Assembly (NCBI GenBank): GCA_014656495.1
Contig: BNCN01000005.1
Coordinates: 1-64,000 of the forward strand
Direction: 5' to 3'
DNA length: 64,000 bases
DNA from: Comamonas sp. KCTC 72670
GTDB taxonomy: Bacteria > Myxococcota > Myxococcia > Myxococcales > Myxococcaceae
A program made the position numbers and the translations under genes. Under the pieces are notes generated by a model that searched no databases, had not been told where the DNA came from, and worked only from the letters and a program-made list of their open reading frames with translations. Shown here piece by piece: positions 51,980-60,923 of this stretch. Each line of letters starts with the position of its first letter. Position 1 is the stretch's first letter.

Positions 51980-52954
51980 TCAGATGTCCAGCACCAGCTT
52001 CTTGGACCGGGCGCGGGACACGCAGACGAGCATGCGCTGGTCCCCCGCGGGCTCCGTTCCGAAGAACGAGTCGCGGTGGTCGACCTGGCCGTCGCAGACG
52101 CGCGTGACGCAGGTGCCGCAGGTGCCGGCCTCGCAGTCACTGGGGATGCGCACGCCGTTGCGGCGCAGCACGTTGAGCACCGTCTGGCCGGCGGGCACTT
52201 GCAGCACCTGGCCCGTGCTGCGGATGGTCACCTCGAAGCCCTGCTCCTCCCGGCCCGTGGCGGCGCTGGTGCCTTCGGCGGTGAAGGACTCGAAGTGCAC
52301 CTTCTCCCTGGGCCAGCGGTGCAGCGTGGCGGCGTCGCGCACGGCGTTCATCAGGCCCGCGGGGCCACAGCAATACAGGCGGGCTCCCGGCAGCCGCGTG
52401 GCCAGCAGCTGCTTCACGTCGAGCCCCTTCGCGGGGTCGCCTCCGTCGAAGGAGAAGCGCACGCGCTCCTTGAAGGGGGCCTGGGACAGCAGCTCCCGGT
52501 AGGCGGTGCGTCCGGGCTCGCGGGCGCAGTAGTGCAGGGTGTAGTTCGCGCCGGTGCGCTCGAGCACGCGCGCCATGGACAGCAGCGGGGTGATGCCGAT
52601 GCCACCGGCCACGAGCACGTAGCTGCGCGCGAACAGCAAGGGGAAGTTGTTGCGCGGCGCGCGCACCTCCAGCACGTCGCCTTCCCGCACGCGCTCATGC
52701 ATCGCGGAGGAGCCGCCGCGCCCCTGAGCGTCCCGCGACACGGTGATGACGTAGCGGTGCGTCTCCTCCGGGTCGTTGCAGAGTGAGTACGCGCGCAGGA
52801 AGTCGCCGGGGCCCGGGACCCGGACTTCCAGGTGGGCACCGGCCTCGAAGGCGGGCAGCGCGCCTCCCTCCGCCGCGGCCAGTTCGTACGACAGGATGTC
52901 CTCGGCCTCGCGTGTGATGCGCGTGACGCGGACACGCAAGCTGTCATTCCCCAT
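51980..52954 (-). CDS. PDR/VanB-type ferredoxin reductase
   Basis: A 324-residue three-domain oxidoreductase. The FMN-binding barrel (RAYSLCNDPEE) comes first, then the NAD(P) domain (LVAGGIGITPLLSMARVL), then a C-terminal plant-type 2Fe-2S ferredoxin with CEAGTCGTC and a final Cys in MLVC. This is the phthalate-dioxygenase-reductase/VanB type, the electron donor of Rieske oxygenases. No oxygenase gene is adjacent, so its partner is elsewhere. GGGGGAG precedes ATG 52954. It ends 12 bases from the convergent hybrid-kinase gene. Confidence 0.93.
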   Translation of the reverse strand: MGNDSLRVRVTRITREAEDILSYELAAAEGGALPAFEAGAHLEVRVPGPGDFLRAYSLCNDPEETHRYVITVSRDAQGRGGSSAMHERVREGDVLEVRAPRNNFPLLFARSYVLVAGGIGITPLLSMARVLERTGANYTLHYCAREPGRTAYRELLSQAPFKERVRFSFDGGDPAKGLDVKQLLATRLPGARLYCCGPAGLMNAVRDAATLHRWPREKVHFESFTAEGTSAATGREEQGFEVTIRSTGQVLQVPAGQTVLNVLRRNGVRIPSDCEAGTCGTCVTRVCDGQVDHRDSFFGTEPAGDQRMLVCVSRARSKKLVLDI

Positions 52955-53309
52955 GGTGCTCCCCCTTCCCCAGTCCCATCAGCGGCGCACCCCTCCATCC
53001 AGGGTACGGTGGACCGGACATTGGGCCGGAAAGCGCCCCCAGGTGATTGCCCGGGAGTCCCGGAGGACGTCGGCTCCGCGTCGGGCGGGGGGCCTCCACG
53101 ACGCGCTGGACGGACGCGCCACGGACGGTGCGCGCTGAGAGGCCTCGAGCCTGGCCGCCCGCTGTGCATCCGGGGCACCGAGCCGTCCGCCGCCCGCCCC
53201 CGCATTCGCGCGGCACCGTCCCCACCATCCACGACATGCCGCGCTGCGCCAGAGGGGCGCATGCCGCCGGGAAGCCCGTCGCGGCCCACGAACTCAGGGA
53301 GGTGAACCC
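52955..53309. other. Divergent intergenic region, PDR and hemerythrin genes
   Basis: A 355-base gap with no recognisable gene or RNA. It should carry promoters for both flanking genes; none is clear by eye. Confidence 0.35.
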
Positions 53310-53942
53310 ATGGATGCCATTGCGTTGCTGAAGGCGGACCACAAGACGGTGGAGCAGCTGTTCCGGAAGTTCGAGAAGGCGGGCTCCAACGCGCACAAGC
53401 TGAAGCGCCGGCTGGTGGACCAGATGGTCACCGCGCTGTCGGTGCATGCCGCCATCGAGGAGCAGGTCTTCTACCCCGCGGTGCGCGCGCGCTCGGAGGA
53501 GCTGAGCCCGGAGGTGCTGCGCTCGCTGGAGGAGCACCACGTGGTGAAGTGGGTGCTGGCGGAGCTGGACGGCATGTCGCCCGAGGCGGAGCGCTTCGAC
53601 GCGAAGGTGCAGGTGTTGATGGAGAACGTGCGCGCCCACGTGCTCCAGGAAGAGAACGCGCTGTTCCCCGCGCTGAAGAAGGTCTTCCGTCCGCAGGAGC
53701 TCCGGACCATGGGCGACGTGCTGGAGATGTCGCGCAAGGCGGCGCCCACGCGGCCGCATCCGATGGCGCCGGATACGCCGCCGGGCAACCTGGTGGCGGG
53801 CGCGGTGTCCGCGGTCATGGACATGGGCCGGGACGCCTTGCGCGCCGCGCGGCGCAAGGCCACCAAGGTGCGCTCCGTCGCGGCCCGGGGGCCTCGTCAG
53901 GTGGTGCGCGACATGACGGGCGCCGAAGCCGCCAGCCCGTGA
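53310..53942 (+). CDS. Hemerythrin domain protein
   Basis: A 210-residue protein whose first 150 residues are a hemerythrin four-helix bundle. Di-iron ligands are seen in LLKADHKTVEQLF, VHAAIEEQVFYP, LEEHHVVKWVL and HVLQEENALFPAL. It should bind oxygen or sense redox or nitric oxide. The C-terminal tail is basic and Ala/Arg-rich, unlike the short classical form, and may bind membrane or nucleic acid. GGGAGGTGA precedes ATG 53310. It is followed by a good terminator. Confidence 0.92.
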   Translation: MDAIALLKADHKTVEQLFRKFEKAGSNAHKLKRRLVDQMVTALSVHAAIEEQVFYPAVRARSEELSPEVLRSLEEHHVVKWVLAELDGMSPEAERFDAKVQVLMENVRAHVLQEENALFPALKKVFRPQELRTMGDVLEMSRKAAPTRPHPMAPDTPPGNLVAGAVSAVMDMGRDALRAARRKATKVRSVAARGPRQVVRDMTGAEAASP

Positions 53943-53970
53943 CACGCCGGTGACATGCCGGGCGGCCCGC

Positions 53971-54002
53971 GCCCCTTCCTCCTCGCTGGAGGGAGGGGCT
54001 TT
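53971..54002 (+). terminator. Terminator after the hemerythrin gene
   Basis: GCCCCTTCCTCC, loop TCGCT, GGAGGGAGGGGC, then TTT. A 12-bp stem with a single T-G wobble and a short T-run. Confidence 0.65.
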
Positions 54003-54106
54003 CCTGGGGGAATCAAGGCCCGTGAATGTCCCGGGTCGGCATCCGTTCCATGGGGTAAGGACGTCGAAGTTCGATCCCAGCACCGGCTGACCCCCAAGGA
54101 GGCACC

Positions 54107-54859
54107 ATGTTCCGAGCCCGCCCTGTTCGTTCCCTGCTGCTGACCGCGATGCTCTTCACTGGCGCGACGGCGCTCGCGCAGCCGCAGCCCGTCTCCACGC
54201 AGCAGCGGACGCAGGCGCCCACGGGCCTGCGGACGATTCGCGTGGAGGGCACCGGTGAGGTGAAGGCGCAGCCCGACGAGGCCTTCATCGACGTGGCGGT
54301 GGAGACGCTGGCGCCCAACGTGAAGTCCGCGGGTGAGCAGAACGCGAAGCGGATGGAGAAGGTGATTGCCGCGCTGACGTCCGCGGGCATCGCCCGGCGC
54401 GACATCCAGACGCGCAACTACTCGGTGTACCCGGACTACGCGCCGCCCATGCCCAACCAGACGGAGCCGAAGCTGCGGGGTTACCGCGTGAGCAACCTGG
54501 TCAGCGTCCACGTGAAGGACCTGTCGCGCGTGGGCAACCTGCTGGACCAGGCGCTGGCGGCGGGCGCCAACCGGGTGGACTCGGTGCGCTTCGGGCTGAG
54601 CCGCCAGGAGGCGGTGCAGGGCGAGGCGCTGCGGCAGGCCGTGGCGCGGGCCCGCAAGTCCGCGGAGGTGCTGGCTGCCTCGCTGAACGTGAAGCTGGGC
54701 GCGGTGCTCGACGCGAGCACGGTGACGGAGCCCCCGCAGTTCTACCCGGCGCGGCTCGCCATGGCGGAGGCGGCGGATGGCCGCGCGATGTCCACGCCCA
54801 TCCAGCCGGAGGAGCAGACCGTGCAGGCGAAGGTGACGCTCGTCTTCGGCATCGAGTAG
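54107..54859 (+). CDS. SIMPL-domain (DUF541) exported protein
   Basis: A 250-residue protein with a cleavable signal peptide (cut near ALA-QP, residue 24). A SIMPL/DUF541 domain fills the rest: TIRVEGTGEVKAQPDEAFIDVAVET at the start, then RDIQTRNYSVYPDYAPP and YRVSNLVSVHVKDLSRVGNLLDQALAAGANRV. The family forms large oligomeric rings in the periplasm or outer membrane and is linked to stress tolerance. A clear AAGGAGG precedes ATG. The next gene is convergent with a strong hairpin between. Confidence 0.92.
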   Translation: MFRARPVRSLLLTAMLFTGATALAQPQPVSTQQRTQAPTGLRTIRVEGTGEVKAQPDEAFIDVAVETLAPNVKSAGEQNAKRMEKVIAALTSAGIARRDIQTRNYSVYPDYAPPMPNQTEPKLRGYRVSNLVSVHVKDLSRVGNLLDQALAAGANRVDSVRFGLSRQEAVQGEALRQAVARARKSAEVLAASLNVKLGAVLDASTVTEPPQFYPARLAMAEAADGRAMSTPIQPEEQTVQAKVTLVFGIE

Positions 54860-54864
54860 TGGCC

Positions 54865-54890
54865 CGGCGGGCTCCGCCGTGAGCCCGCCG
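54865..54890. terminator. Bidirectional hairpin between SIMPL and sensor kinase genes
   Basis: CGGCGGGCTC, loop CGCCGT, GAGCCCGCCG: a perfect 10-bp stem between two convergent stop codons. No U-tract. Confidence 0.6.
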
Positions 54891-54908
54891 CGGCGGTGAA
54901 GCCCCGGC

Positions 54909-56864
54909 TCAGCCTCGCGGTTCGGGGCTCGCGGGGGCGTGCCGCGGCAGGCTCACGGTGAACGTGGTGCCTTCCGCCGGCGAGGACCTCACGTCGATGC
55001 GGCCCTGGTGCGCATCGACGATGGCCTTCACGATGAAGAGTCCGAGCCCCACGCTGCGGCTCGTGATGTCCACCGCGTCGGTGCCTCGCTGAAGGGGCTT
55101 GAAGAGGTCGTGAAGGCGCTCGTGGGGAATGGGGGCGCCTGCGTTGTGGACGCGCATCGTCACCGCGTCGCCGTCGCCTTCGATGACCACCTGGATGGGG
55201 GCTCCGGGCTGGCCGTACTTCACGGCGTTCATCACCAGGTTCTGGAGCACCTGGGAGAGCCGGTCGGAGTCCCACGCGCCGCGCCCATCGCCGCGCGTCG
55301 TCAGCTCCACGCGCGCGCCGGGGTTGGCTTCCTCCACTTCCTCCACGACATTCTTTCCGAGCGCCTGGAGGTCCATGGGCGCGCGTTCGATGCGGATGCC
55401 GCCGCCCAGCCGGGCTCGGGTGAAGTCGAGCAGCTCCCGCACCAGCCGCGTCGCGCGGGCCGCCGACTCCAAGATGCGGTCCACGGTCCTGGCGGCGCCG
55501 GGCGCCAGCGCCTCCTTGCGCTTTAGTCGCTCCGCCCCCAGGAGGATGGCGCCCAGGGGGTTGCGCAAGTCGTGGCTCACGATGCCGATGAGCTGCTGTT
55601 CGAACTCCGACTGCTCCTGGAGCCTTCGCGCGTGCAGCTCACGCTCCTGCTCCAGCTTCCGTTCCACCGTGATGTCCTGGAGGAGCGCGACGTAGCCCGA
55701 CCCGGGCTGCCCTGGCGCGCTGTGGGCGATGAAGGACACCTTCACGTCCCGCTTGCCGCCCAGCCGGTAGGGCACGTCGTGCTGCTCGAAGGAGAAGCTC
55801 TCCCCCGCGAGCCCGCGCTTCACATAGGGGCCGAGCACGGCATAGGCCGCCTCGCCGATGACGTCGCGAATCTTCTGGTCCCGGAGCCGGTCCTGCGAAA
55901 TCCCGAACCAGTCCTCATAGGCCTTGTTGACGCGGCCGTAGCGCTCGTCCGCGCTGACGAACGAGACGAGGACGGGGATGGCGTCGAGCAGCGTGGCCTG
56001 CTCCGCTTCACTGGCGCGCAGCTTCTCCGTGAGGGCCTCGTTGCGCTGACGCGCCTGCGTCTGCTCGGTGACGTCGCGGAAGATGAGCACTGCGCCGGAG
56101 AGGTCGTGCGGGCTCGTGCGAATCGGCGCGATGTTTCCCTCGATGGGGACCTCGGTGCCGTCCTTGCGGATGAGCAGCGTCGGCCCCGAGAACCCTTGTG
56201 CCCTTTCGAAGGGGAGCGCGGGCCGGATGGGCTTGCGCGTGACGGCGTCGATGATGCGGCAGACCTCCACCGTGGGGTGTTGCCGCGCCTCCCGCGTGGT
56301 CCAGCCGGTGAGTCGCTCGGCAGCGGGGTTGAGCAGGACGACGCGGCCGGCGCGGTCCGCGGTGATGACGGCGTCACCGATGCTGGCGAGCGTTGTGGAC
56401 AGGTACGCCCCACGCTCCTTCAGCCGCTCCCCCTGCGCCCGGATGCGCTGGAGGCTGGCCACTCGGGCGAGCAGCTCCGCGTCGTGGCAGGGCCGGCTGA
56501 TGCAGTCGTTGGCGCCCGCTCGCAGCGCCTCCACGGAAGCTCCGGGAGGGTCCTGGGTGAAGAGCATGAGGACGGGGAGGGACACCTCGTCGTAGTGCTC
56601 GCGCACGGCGCGGCACGTCTCCAGGCCCGAGCCGCCTGGAGAGCACGAGCCCACCAGGAGCACCTCGGGAGGCAGCTTCAGGGAGAGCCGCTCCAACATC
56701 TGCTCGGCGTCGCTGAAGGTCTCGACCGTGTAGTGCCGCGAGAGCAGCTCGCGGGCTCGCGCCAGTTGCGCGGGGCTGTCCCCGACCAGCCACACACGGG
56801 GGGACGGCGCGCCGCTCGACGACGCGGAGTCTGGGGCTGGGCGGGAGGGAGGTGTCTTGCTCAC
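54909..56864 (-). CDS. PAS histidine kinase with N-terminal pseudo-receiver
   Basis: A 651-residue soluble sensor kinase. Residues about 24-150 fold like a receiver (VWLVGDSPAQLARARELL...LLVGSCSPGGSGLETCR...ISRPCHDAEL). The phospho-acceptor Asp is replaced by Gly, the acidic pair is reduced to one Asp, and the conserved Lys is Arg, so it is a pseudo-receiver. Two PAS domains follow (about 155-275 and 285-400), and then the kinase core with His in GIVSHDLRNPLGAIL (about 429) and an HATPase with NLVMNAVKYG and VGLGLFIVKAIV. It should be an active kinase controlled by PAS ligands. The start is GTG 56864 with no clear ribosome site; no response regulator is adjacent. Confidence 0.92.
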   Translation of the reverse strand: MSKTPPSRPAPDSASSSGAPSPRVWLVGDSPAQLARARELLSRHYTVETFSDAEQMLERLSLKLPPEVLLVGSCSPGGSGLETCRAVREHYDEVSLPVLMLFTQDPPGASVEALRAGANDCISRPCHDAELLARVASLQRIRAQGERLKERGAYLSTTLASIGDAVITADRAGRVVLLNPAAERLTGWTTREARQHPTVEVCRIIDAVTRKPIRPALPFERAQGFSGPTLLIRKDGTEVPIEGNIAPIRTSPHDLSGAVLIFRDVTEQTQARQRNEALTEKLRASEAEQATLLDAIPVLVSFVSADERYGRVNKAYEDWFGISQDRLRDQKIRDVIGEAAYAVLGPYVKRGLAGESFSFEQHDVPYRLGGKRDVKVSFIAHSAPGQPGSGYVALLQDITVERKLEQERELHARRLQEQSEFEQQLIGIVSHDLRNPLGAILLGAERLKRKEALAPGAARTVDRILESAARATRLVRELLDFTRARLGGGIRIERAPMDLQALGKNVVEEVEEANPGARVELTTRGDGRGAWDSDRLSQVLQNLVMNAVKYGQPGAPIQVVIEGDGDAVTMRVHNAGAPIPHERLHDLFKPLQRGTDAVDITSRSVGLGLFIVKAIVDAHQGRIDVRSSPAEGTTFTVSLPRHAPASPEPRG

Positions 56865-57208
56865 GAGTCATGGCGCGGTGGTGCTGGGGCTCCGCTTCCC
56901 TCCAGGGAAAATAGGCAGACGCAGGAGGTGCGTCGAGTTCCGCGGCCAGGGGTGTTCCCCCTCGTCTCCCAGGGCGCTGTTCCGCTGCACGGCGCACTCA
57001 CTCCGCGTGCCGTGCTCCGGAGCCGCTCCGTGCGGAGAGGGGCCGGGCGGCGAGGCCCTGGGTCGCTTGCCAAGGCGTCTCTGGAGCGCGTTGCCGTCGT
57101 CCCTGGGTTCTCGTCCCGCGGGGCCATCCGCATGTTGAGGAGGAGACACGATGCGCCGGGCTCCGGCCAGCCTGGCAGGAACTTCCACGGACCGGGAGGC
57201 ACGTGACG
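56865..57208. other. Divergent intergenic region, kinase and lipoprotein genes
   Basis: About 340 bases with no gene, repeat or RNA I can support. It should hold two promoters. Small frames crossing it are composition artefacts. Confidence 0.35.
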
Positions 57209-57736
57209 ATGAAGGCAACGCGCGGCTGGAAGTGGGTGGGTATCGCGCTGTGTGCCGTGGGCGTGGGGTTCAGTTGCGGCCAGCGGAGCGAGGACCGGGG
57301 ACCGCCTTCCGCGAGTGAACGGGAGGGCCGCTCGGACATCCTGCAGGGACTGATGGCCTCACGGGAGCGTGGGCCTGGGAGCGGCGGTGGTACGGCCGCC
57401 GTGCCCACGGAGCCGCTGGGGCAGGGCGGCTCGGGCCGGCCAGAGCCCTCGGGTCAGCTTCAAGGACACGTGTCGTGGGTGGGCGACAACGAGCTGCTCA
57501 TCAAGGACGCCCAGGGCGAGGAGCACGACGTCGGCGTGGATGACCAGACCCTGCTCTACATGCAGGGTGAGCCCGTGAGCGGGCTGCGCGAGTTTCATGA
57601 AGGCGACGCGGTTCGGGTCACCTACGGTGATGGGCCTGGCGGCCTGGTGGCGCATCTGGTGGTCGGGACGCCGGGGCCCGGCCCTCACCAGGGCGACGCG
57701 AGCCCGGAGGCGTCCTCGGCGGAGGGGGCGCGGTGA
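57209..57736 (+). CDS. Small lipoprotein with OB-like barrel
   Basis: A 175-residue protein with lipobox FSCG (Cys23 from ATG 57209). A long disordered Gly/Pro/Ser-rich linker (about 30-85) comes before a small beta-barrel (about 88-150), with QLQGHVSWVGDNELLIKDAQGEEHDVGVDDQTLLY and LREFHEGDAVRVTYGD. This resembles an OB-type or DUF5666-type barrel. A charged tail ends the protein. GGGAGG lies just before; a GTG at 57203 is also possible. It is convergent with the nuclease gene, 6 bases apart. No partner is suggested. Confidence 0.7.
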   Translation: MKATRGWKWVGIALCAVGVGFSCGQRSEDRGPPSASEREGRSDILQGLMASRERGPGSGGGTAAVPTEPLGQGGSGRPEPSGQLQGHVSWVGDNELLIKDAQGEEHDVGVDDQTLLYMQGEPVSGLREFHEGDAVRVTYGDGPGGLVAHLVVGTPGPGPHQGDASPEASSAEGAR

Positions 57737-57742
57737 GCCGGG

Positions 57743-60700
57743 TCAGAAGGCGCTGCCGTCCGCGCGGCGCCCTGGGGAGGCGTTACGCCCGGGCGACACG
57801 ATGTGGTGATAGGTGAAGCCCGCGTCCGGCGTGAGGTCTGGCGACCGGTTGTACGAGACGTTGTCGAGGGTCTCCCCGTAGAGCATCGTGTCCGCGTACT
57901 CGCCACCGGGCGTGAGGAGGGAGACGATGTCGCTGTCGTTGTTGAGCCCCAGCGCTCCCGAGGACGCCGCCACGGTGTTGGGCGTGCCCGGCGGGAAGCC
58001 GCGAGGGCCGCCGTAGACGACGATGACCCCGCCGGGGCCGAGGCTCGTTCCGGACGCGAACACGTGCCTGACGGCGGCGGAGTCCGTCAGGCTCCAGCCC
58101 GACAGGTCCACGGACGTGTTCGACGCGTTGTACAGCTCGACGAACTCGTAGTGGGTGTCCGGCAGCGTCTGTCCGGGCGGCACGGGCTCGTTGGGGAGGA
58201 CCTCGTTGATGATGACCCGCGGCGGCGTCTGAGGGTCCATTCCTCCGCCCTCGCCGCCCAGCGCGTAGCGGCTGATGACGGGGTAGTGGTCGCTGACGAT
58301 GTTCCCGTAGTTGGGGAGCGGAATCGTCAAATCCGGCCGCAGGATTTGAACGGAGCCGGACAGGTACTCCTCGGCCATCTCGTTGGACGCGAGCGTGTGG
58401 TCGACGGCGTCGCGGTGTCCGACGGTGGTGCGCTCGCCGGCCCAGGACAGCGGCGCGGTGATGAAGGTGTAGCGCTGCGTGTCCTCGACGAACGGGGCGA
58501 AGGGGGTGGGCAGGTAGACGCCGTTGCCTCCCCGAGTGATGGACTGGTCGACGTCGTCGTTCCAATCGCCAATGACGAGCACGCGCTCGGTGGGGAGGTG
58601 TTGGTCGAGATAGTCCTTCAGGGCCGCGCTGGAGCGTTGCCGCTGGCCGTAGGACGTCTCGTCGGCAAACGCCTTCAGGTGGAGGACGATGACGACCAAC
58701 TGCGTGTCCATGTCGCGGGTGCGCGCCGTGAAGTCCACACGCAGCGGCGGGCGGCCGCCGAAGTCCGCGTCATACGCGGTGAGGATGAGCTGCGCGTTCT
58801 GGAGGGTGAGGGTGCTGCTGTCGTAGAGGATGCCCGGTTTCTGCTCGCCGGTGCTGTAGTAGGCCGGGCCGTTGGGCACATGGGACGTGTCATTGGCGAG
58901 GAAGCCCTCGTAGCCAGGCAGCTGGGACTTCAGCGTGGCGAAGTCCGCCGCGTCCACCATCTCCACCAGTCCCCAAACGTTGGCGCCCGACTCGCGGATG
59001 ATGTCCCGGGCGTACGCAATCTGGAGGTCGTCGGTGGGCCCGCCCGGAGACGTGGAGTCCGGCGGGCCTTGATTGGGGGCGCCGAACCACTCGAGGTTCC
59101 AGTGGCCCACGGTGAAGGTGCTTCCCGTCTCGCGCACGGTGAGCGTCAGCGCTCGATGGGCCTCCTGGCCGTTGGCGTCCGTCACGACGACGGTGAGGGT
59201 GACCTCCTGCGCGTTCGTGGTGGTGCCGCTGATGACGCCAGTGGCCGAGAGCGCGAGCCCCGGAGGGAGCGCGGCCCCCAGGTTGCGCCAGGTCAGCGGC
59301 GCCTTGCCTCCGGTGGCTCGGAGCTGGGTGGAGTAGGGGACGTTGATTCGGGCCTCGGGGAGCGAGGGCGTGGTGATGGCGGGGAGCTCGTAGGTCGTGA
59401 ACGCGACCGTTCGCGAGCCCGTGCGGCCGTTCGCGTCGGTGACCACGACCTGCCCCGTGGTGCTCCCGGCGGAGGTCGGGGTCCCTGTCATCGACCCGGA
59501 CGGGGAGAGCCGAAGCCCCGGAGGCAGCTCGCCGGTGAGCGAGTACGTGTAGGGCGGCTTGCCGTCGATGGCGGAGTACGTGGCGCTGAAGCCCCGGGTG
59601 ACATACCCGTCCAACTGCTGCGCGGGGCCCGTCACGGTGGGGGGGCGGTACACGGTGATGCTGAGTGAGCGTGTGGCGGCGCGCGCGTCGGCATCGGTGA
59701 CGCGGAGGGAGAAGGTGGACGTGCCCACCGTGGAGGGCGTGCCTTCGAGCGTCCCCGCCGCCGTGAGACGGATGCCGGCGGGCAAGGTCCCCGAGGCCAG
59801 CGACCACGCGAACGGCGCGCGTCCATTCATCGCGGTGAGGCTCTGCCGGTAGGTCGTGGCCGTGTAGGCATCCGGCAGGCTCTGCGGGCTGATGCCGAGG
59901 CCGCCCTCCACGGTGATGTGGAAGGTGCCGGAGGCGGCGCGGCCGTTGGTGTCCTGGACCTCGACCGTGAACGACGTGGTGCTCGGCGTGCCGGGCGTGC
60001 CGAGCACGGTGTCGCCTTCCAGCCGGAGCCCCGCGGGCAGGCTCCCCGAGGTGACGCGGAAGCTGAGCGGCGGCCGGCCTCCGGTGGCGGTGAGCGTGGC
60101 GGCGTAGGCTACGCTGGGGGCCGCGGGGGCGAGCGTGCCGCCGGCGATGTCGGGCAGGGCGAACGCCGAGACCTCGAGGGCGCGTCGGTCCGTGGTGCCG
60201 GTGGCGTCCTGGACGCTCACGGTGATGGAGAAGGTGCCGGTGTTGGAGAAGACGCCGGAGACGACGCCCTGCGAATCGAGGCGCAGGCCCGCGGGCAAGG
60301 CGCCTTCGACGGCAGTCCACGTCCGCGGCGAAACGCCGCCGGAGGCTTCGAGTTGCGCTGAGTACGCTTCGCCCAGGTACGCATCGGGGAGCGCTGACGC
60401 GGCGATTCGAAGCGCGGTGTTGCGAACCTCGAGCGTGAAGCTGGCGCGAGCCGTGTTGCCGCGTGAGTCCCGGACCTCGGCTTCGAACGACGCGGGGCCC
60501 TCCGACTGAGGCGTTCCGGTGATTTCGCCCAGCGTGGAGAGGCTGAGCCCGGTGGGCAGGGCGCCTTGAGTGACGCGCCAGGAATAGGCCGGTGTGCCGC
60601 CCGAGGCCTCGAGGTCACTCCGGTAGGCCTGTGCGACCGATGCGAAGGGAAGCGAGGTGGTGGTGATGGCCAGCCGGGGGCCGGTGCCGTCGGAGCCGGG

Positions 60701-60769
60701 CGGTGTTGCGCCAGGACACGCGGTCAACAGCAGCGCGAGAACGAGGGGCAGGACGGGATGAACGCGCAT
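57743..60769 (-). CDS. Large lipoprotein: Ig-repeats, endonuclease (EEP) and lamin-tail domains
   Basis: A 1,008-residue lipoprotein (lipobox LTAC, Cys19). About six putative-Ig (He_PIG) repeats of 80-90 residues (about 35-520) recur around words such as GTLPAGIRLTAAGTLEGTP. An endonuclease/exonuclease/phosphatase domain follows (about 525-830) with the catalytic set complete: WNLEWF, GLVEMVD, LHLKAF, GDWNDD and SDHYPV. The last 160 residues are a lamin-tail domain (VIINEVLPNEP...YEFVELYNAS...DLSGWSLTD). It should cut extracellular DNA or phosphodiesters. The gene upstream carries related modules. ATG 60769 gives the signal peptide; a longer frame starts at 60862. Confidence 0.9.
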   Translation of the reverse strand: MRVHPVLPLVLALLLTACPGATPPGSDGTGPRLAITTTSLPFASVAQAYRSDLEASGGTPAYSWRVTQGALPTGLSLSTLGEITGTPQSEGPASFEAEVRDSRGNTARASFTLEVRNTALRIAASALPDAYLGEAYSAQLEASGGVSPRTWTAVEGALPAGLRLDSQGVVSGVFSNTGTFSITVSVQDATGTTDRRALEVSAFALPDIAGGTLAPAAPSVAYAATLTATGGRPPLSFRVTSGSLPAGLRLEGDTVLGTPGTPSTTSFTVEVQDTNGRAASGTFHITVEGGLGISPQSLPDAYTATTYRQSLTAMNGRAPFAWSLASGTLPAGIRLTAAGTLEGTPSTVGTSTFSLRVTDADARAATRSLSITVYRPPTVTGPAQQLDGYVTRGFSATYSAIDGKPPYTYSLTGELPPGLRLSPSGSMTGTPTSAGSTTGQVVVTDANGRTGSRTVAFTTYELPAITTPSLPEARINVPYSTQLRATGGKAPLTWRNLGAALPPGLALSATGVISGTTTNAQEVTLTVVVTDANGQEAHRALTLTVRETGSTFTVGHWNLEWFGAPNQGPPDSTSPGGPTDDLQIAYARDIIRESGANVWGLVEMVDAADFATLKSQLPGYEGFLANDTSHVPNGPAYYSTGEQKPGILYDSSTLTLQNAQLILTAYDADFGGRPPLRVDFTARTRDMDTQLVVIVLHLKAFADETSYGQRQRSSAALKDYLDQHLPTERVLVIGDWNDDVDQSITRGGNGVYLPTPFAPFVEDTQRYTFITAPLSWAGERTTVGHRDAVDHTLASNEMAEEYLSGSVQILRPDLTIPLPNYGNIVSDHYPVISRYALGGEGGGMDPQTPPRVIINEVLPNEPVPPGQTLPDTHYEFVELYNASNTSVDLSGWSLTDSAAVRHVFASGTSLGPGGVIVVYGGPRGFPPGTPNTVAASSGALGLNNDSDIVSLLTPGGEYADTMLYGETLDNVSYNRSPDLTPDAGFTYHHIVSPGRNASPGRRADGSAF

Positions 60770-60868
60770 GAAGGCTCCGGCCCGTCTCGGTATCGGGCCC
60801 ACGGATGAATTGGGCCGCACTGTAATGTCACCGAGGGTGAAGTCGTCCAGGGCCGAGCCCAATAAAAA

Positions 60869-60897
60869 GGGCCGCGGCTCTCAGAGAGCCGCGGCCC
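60869..60897 (-). terminator. Rho-independent terminator after the LTD/OB lipoprotein gene
   Basis: GGGCCGCGGCTCT, loop CAG, AGAGCCGCGGCCC: a perfect 13-bp stem. On the minus strand it is followed by TTTTTATT. This is the best terminator in the window and lies just after stop 60924. It separates this gene from the nuclease gene. Confidence 0.9.
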
Positions 60898-60923
60898 GGA
60901 TGCTTCAGAGAGAAGCGCTCAGA

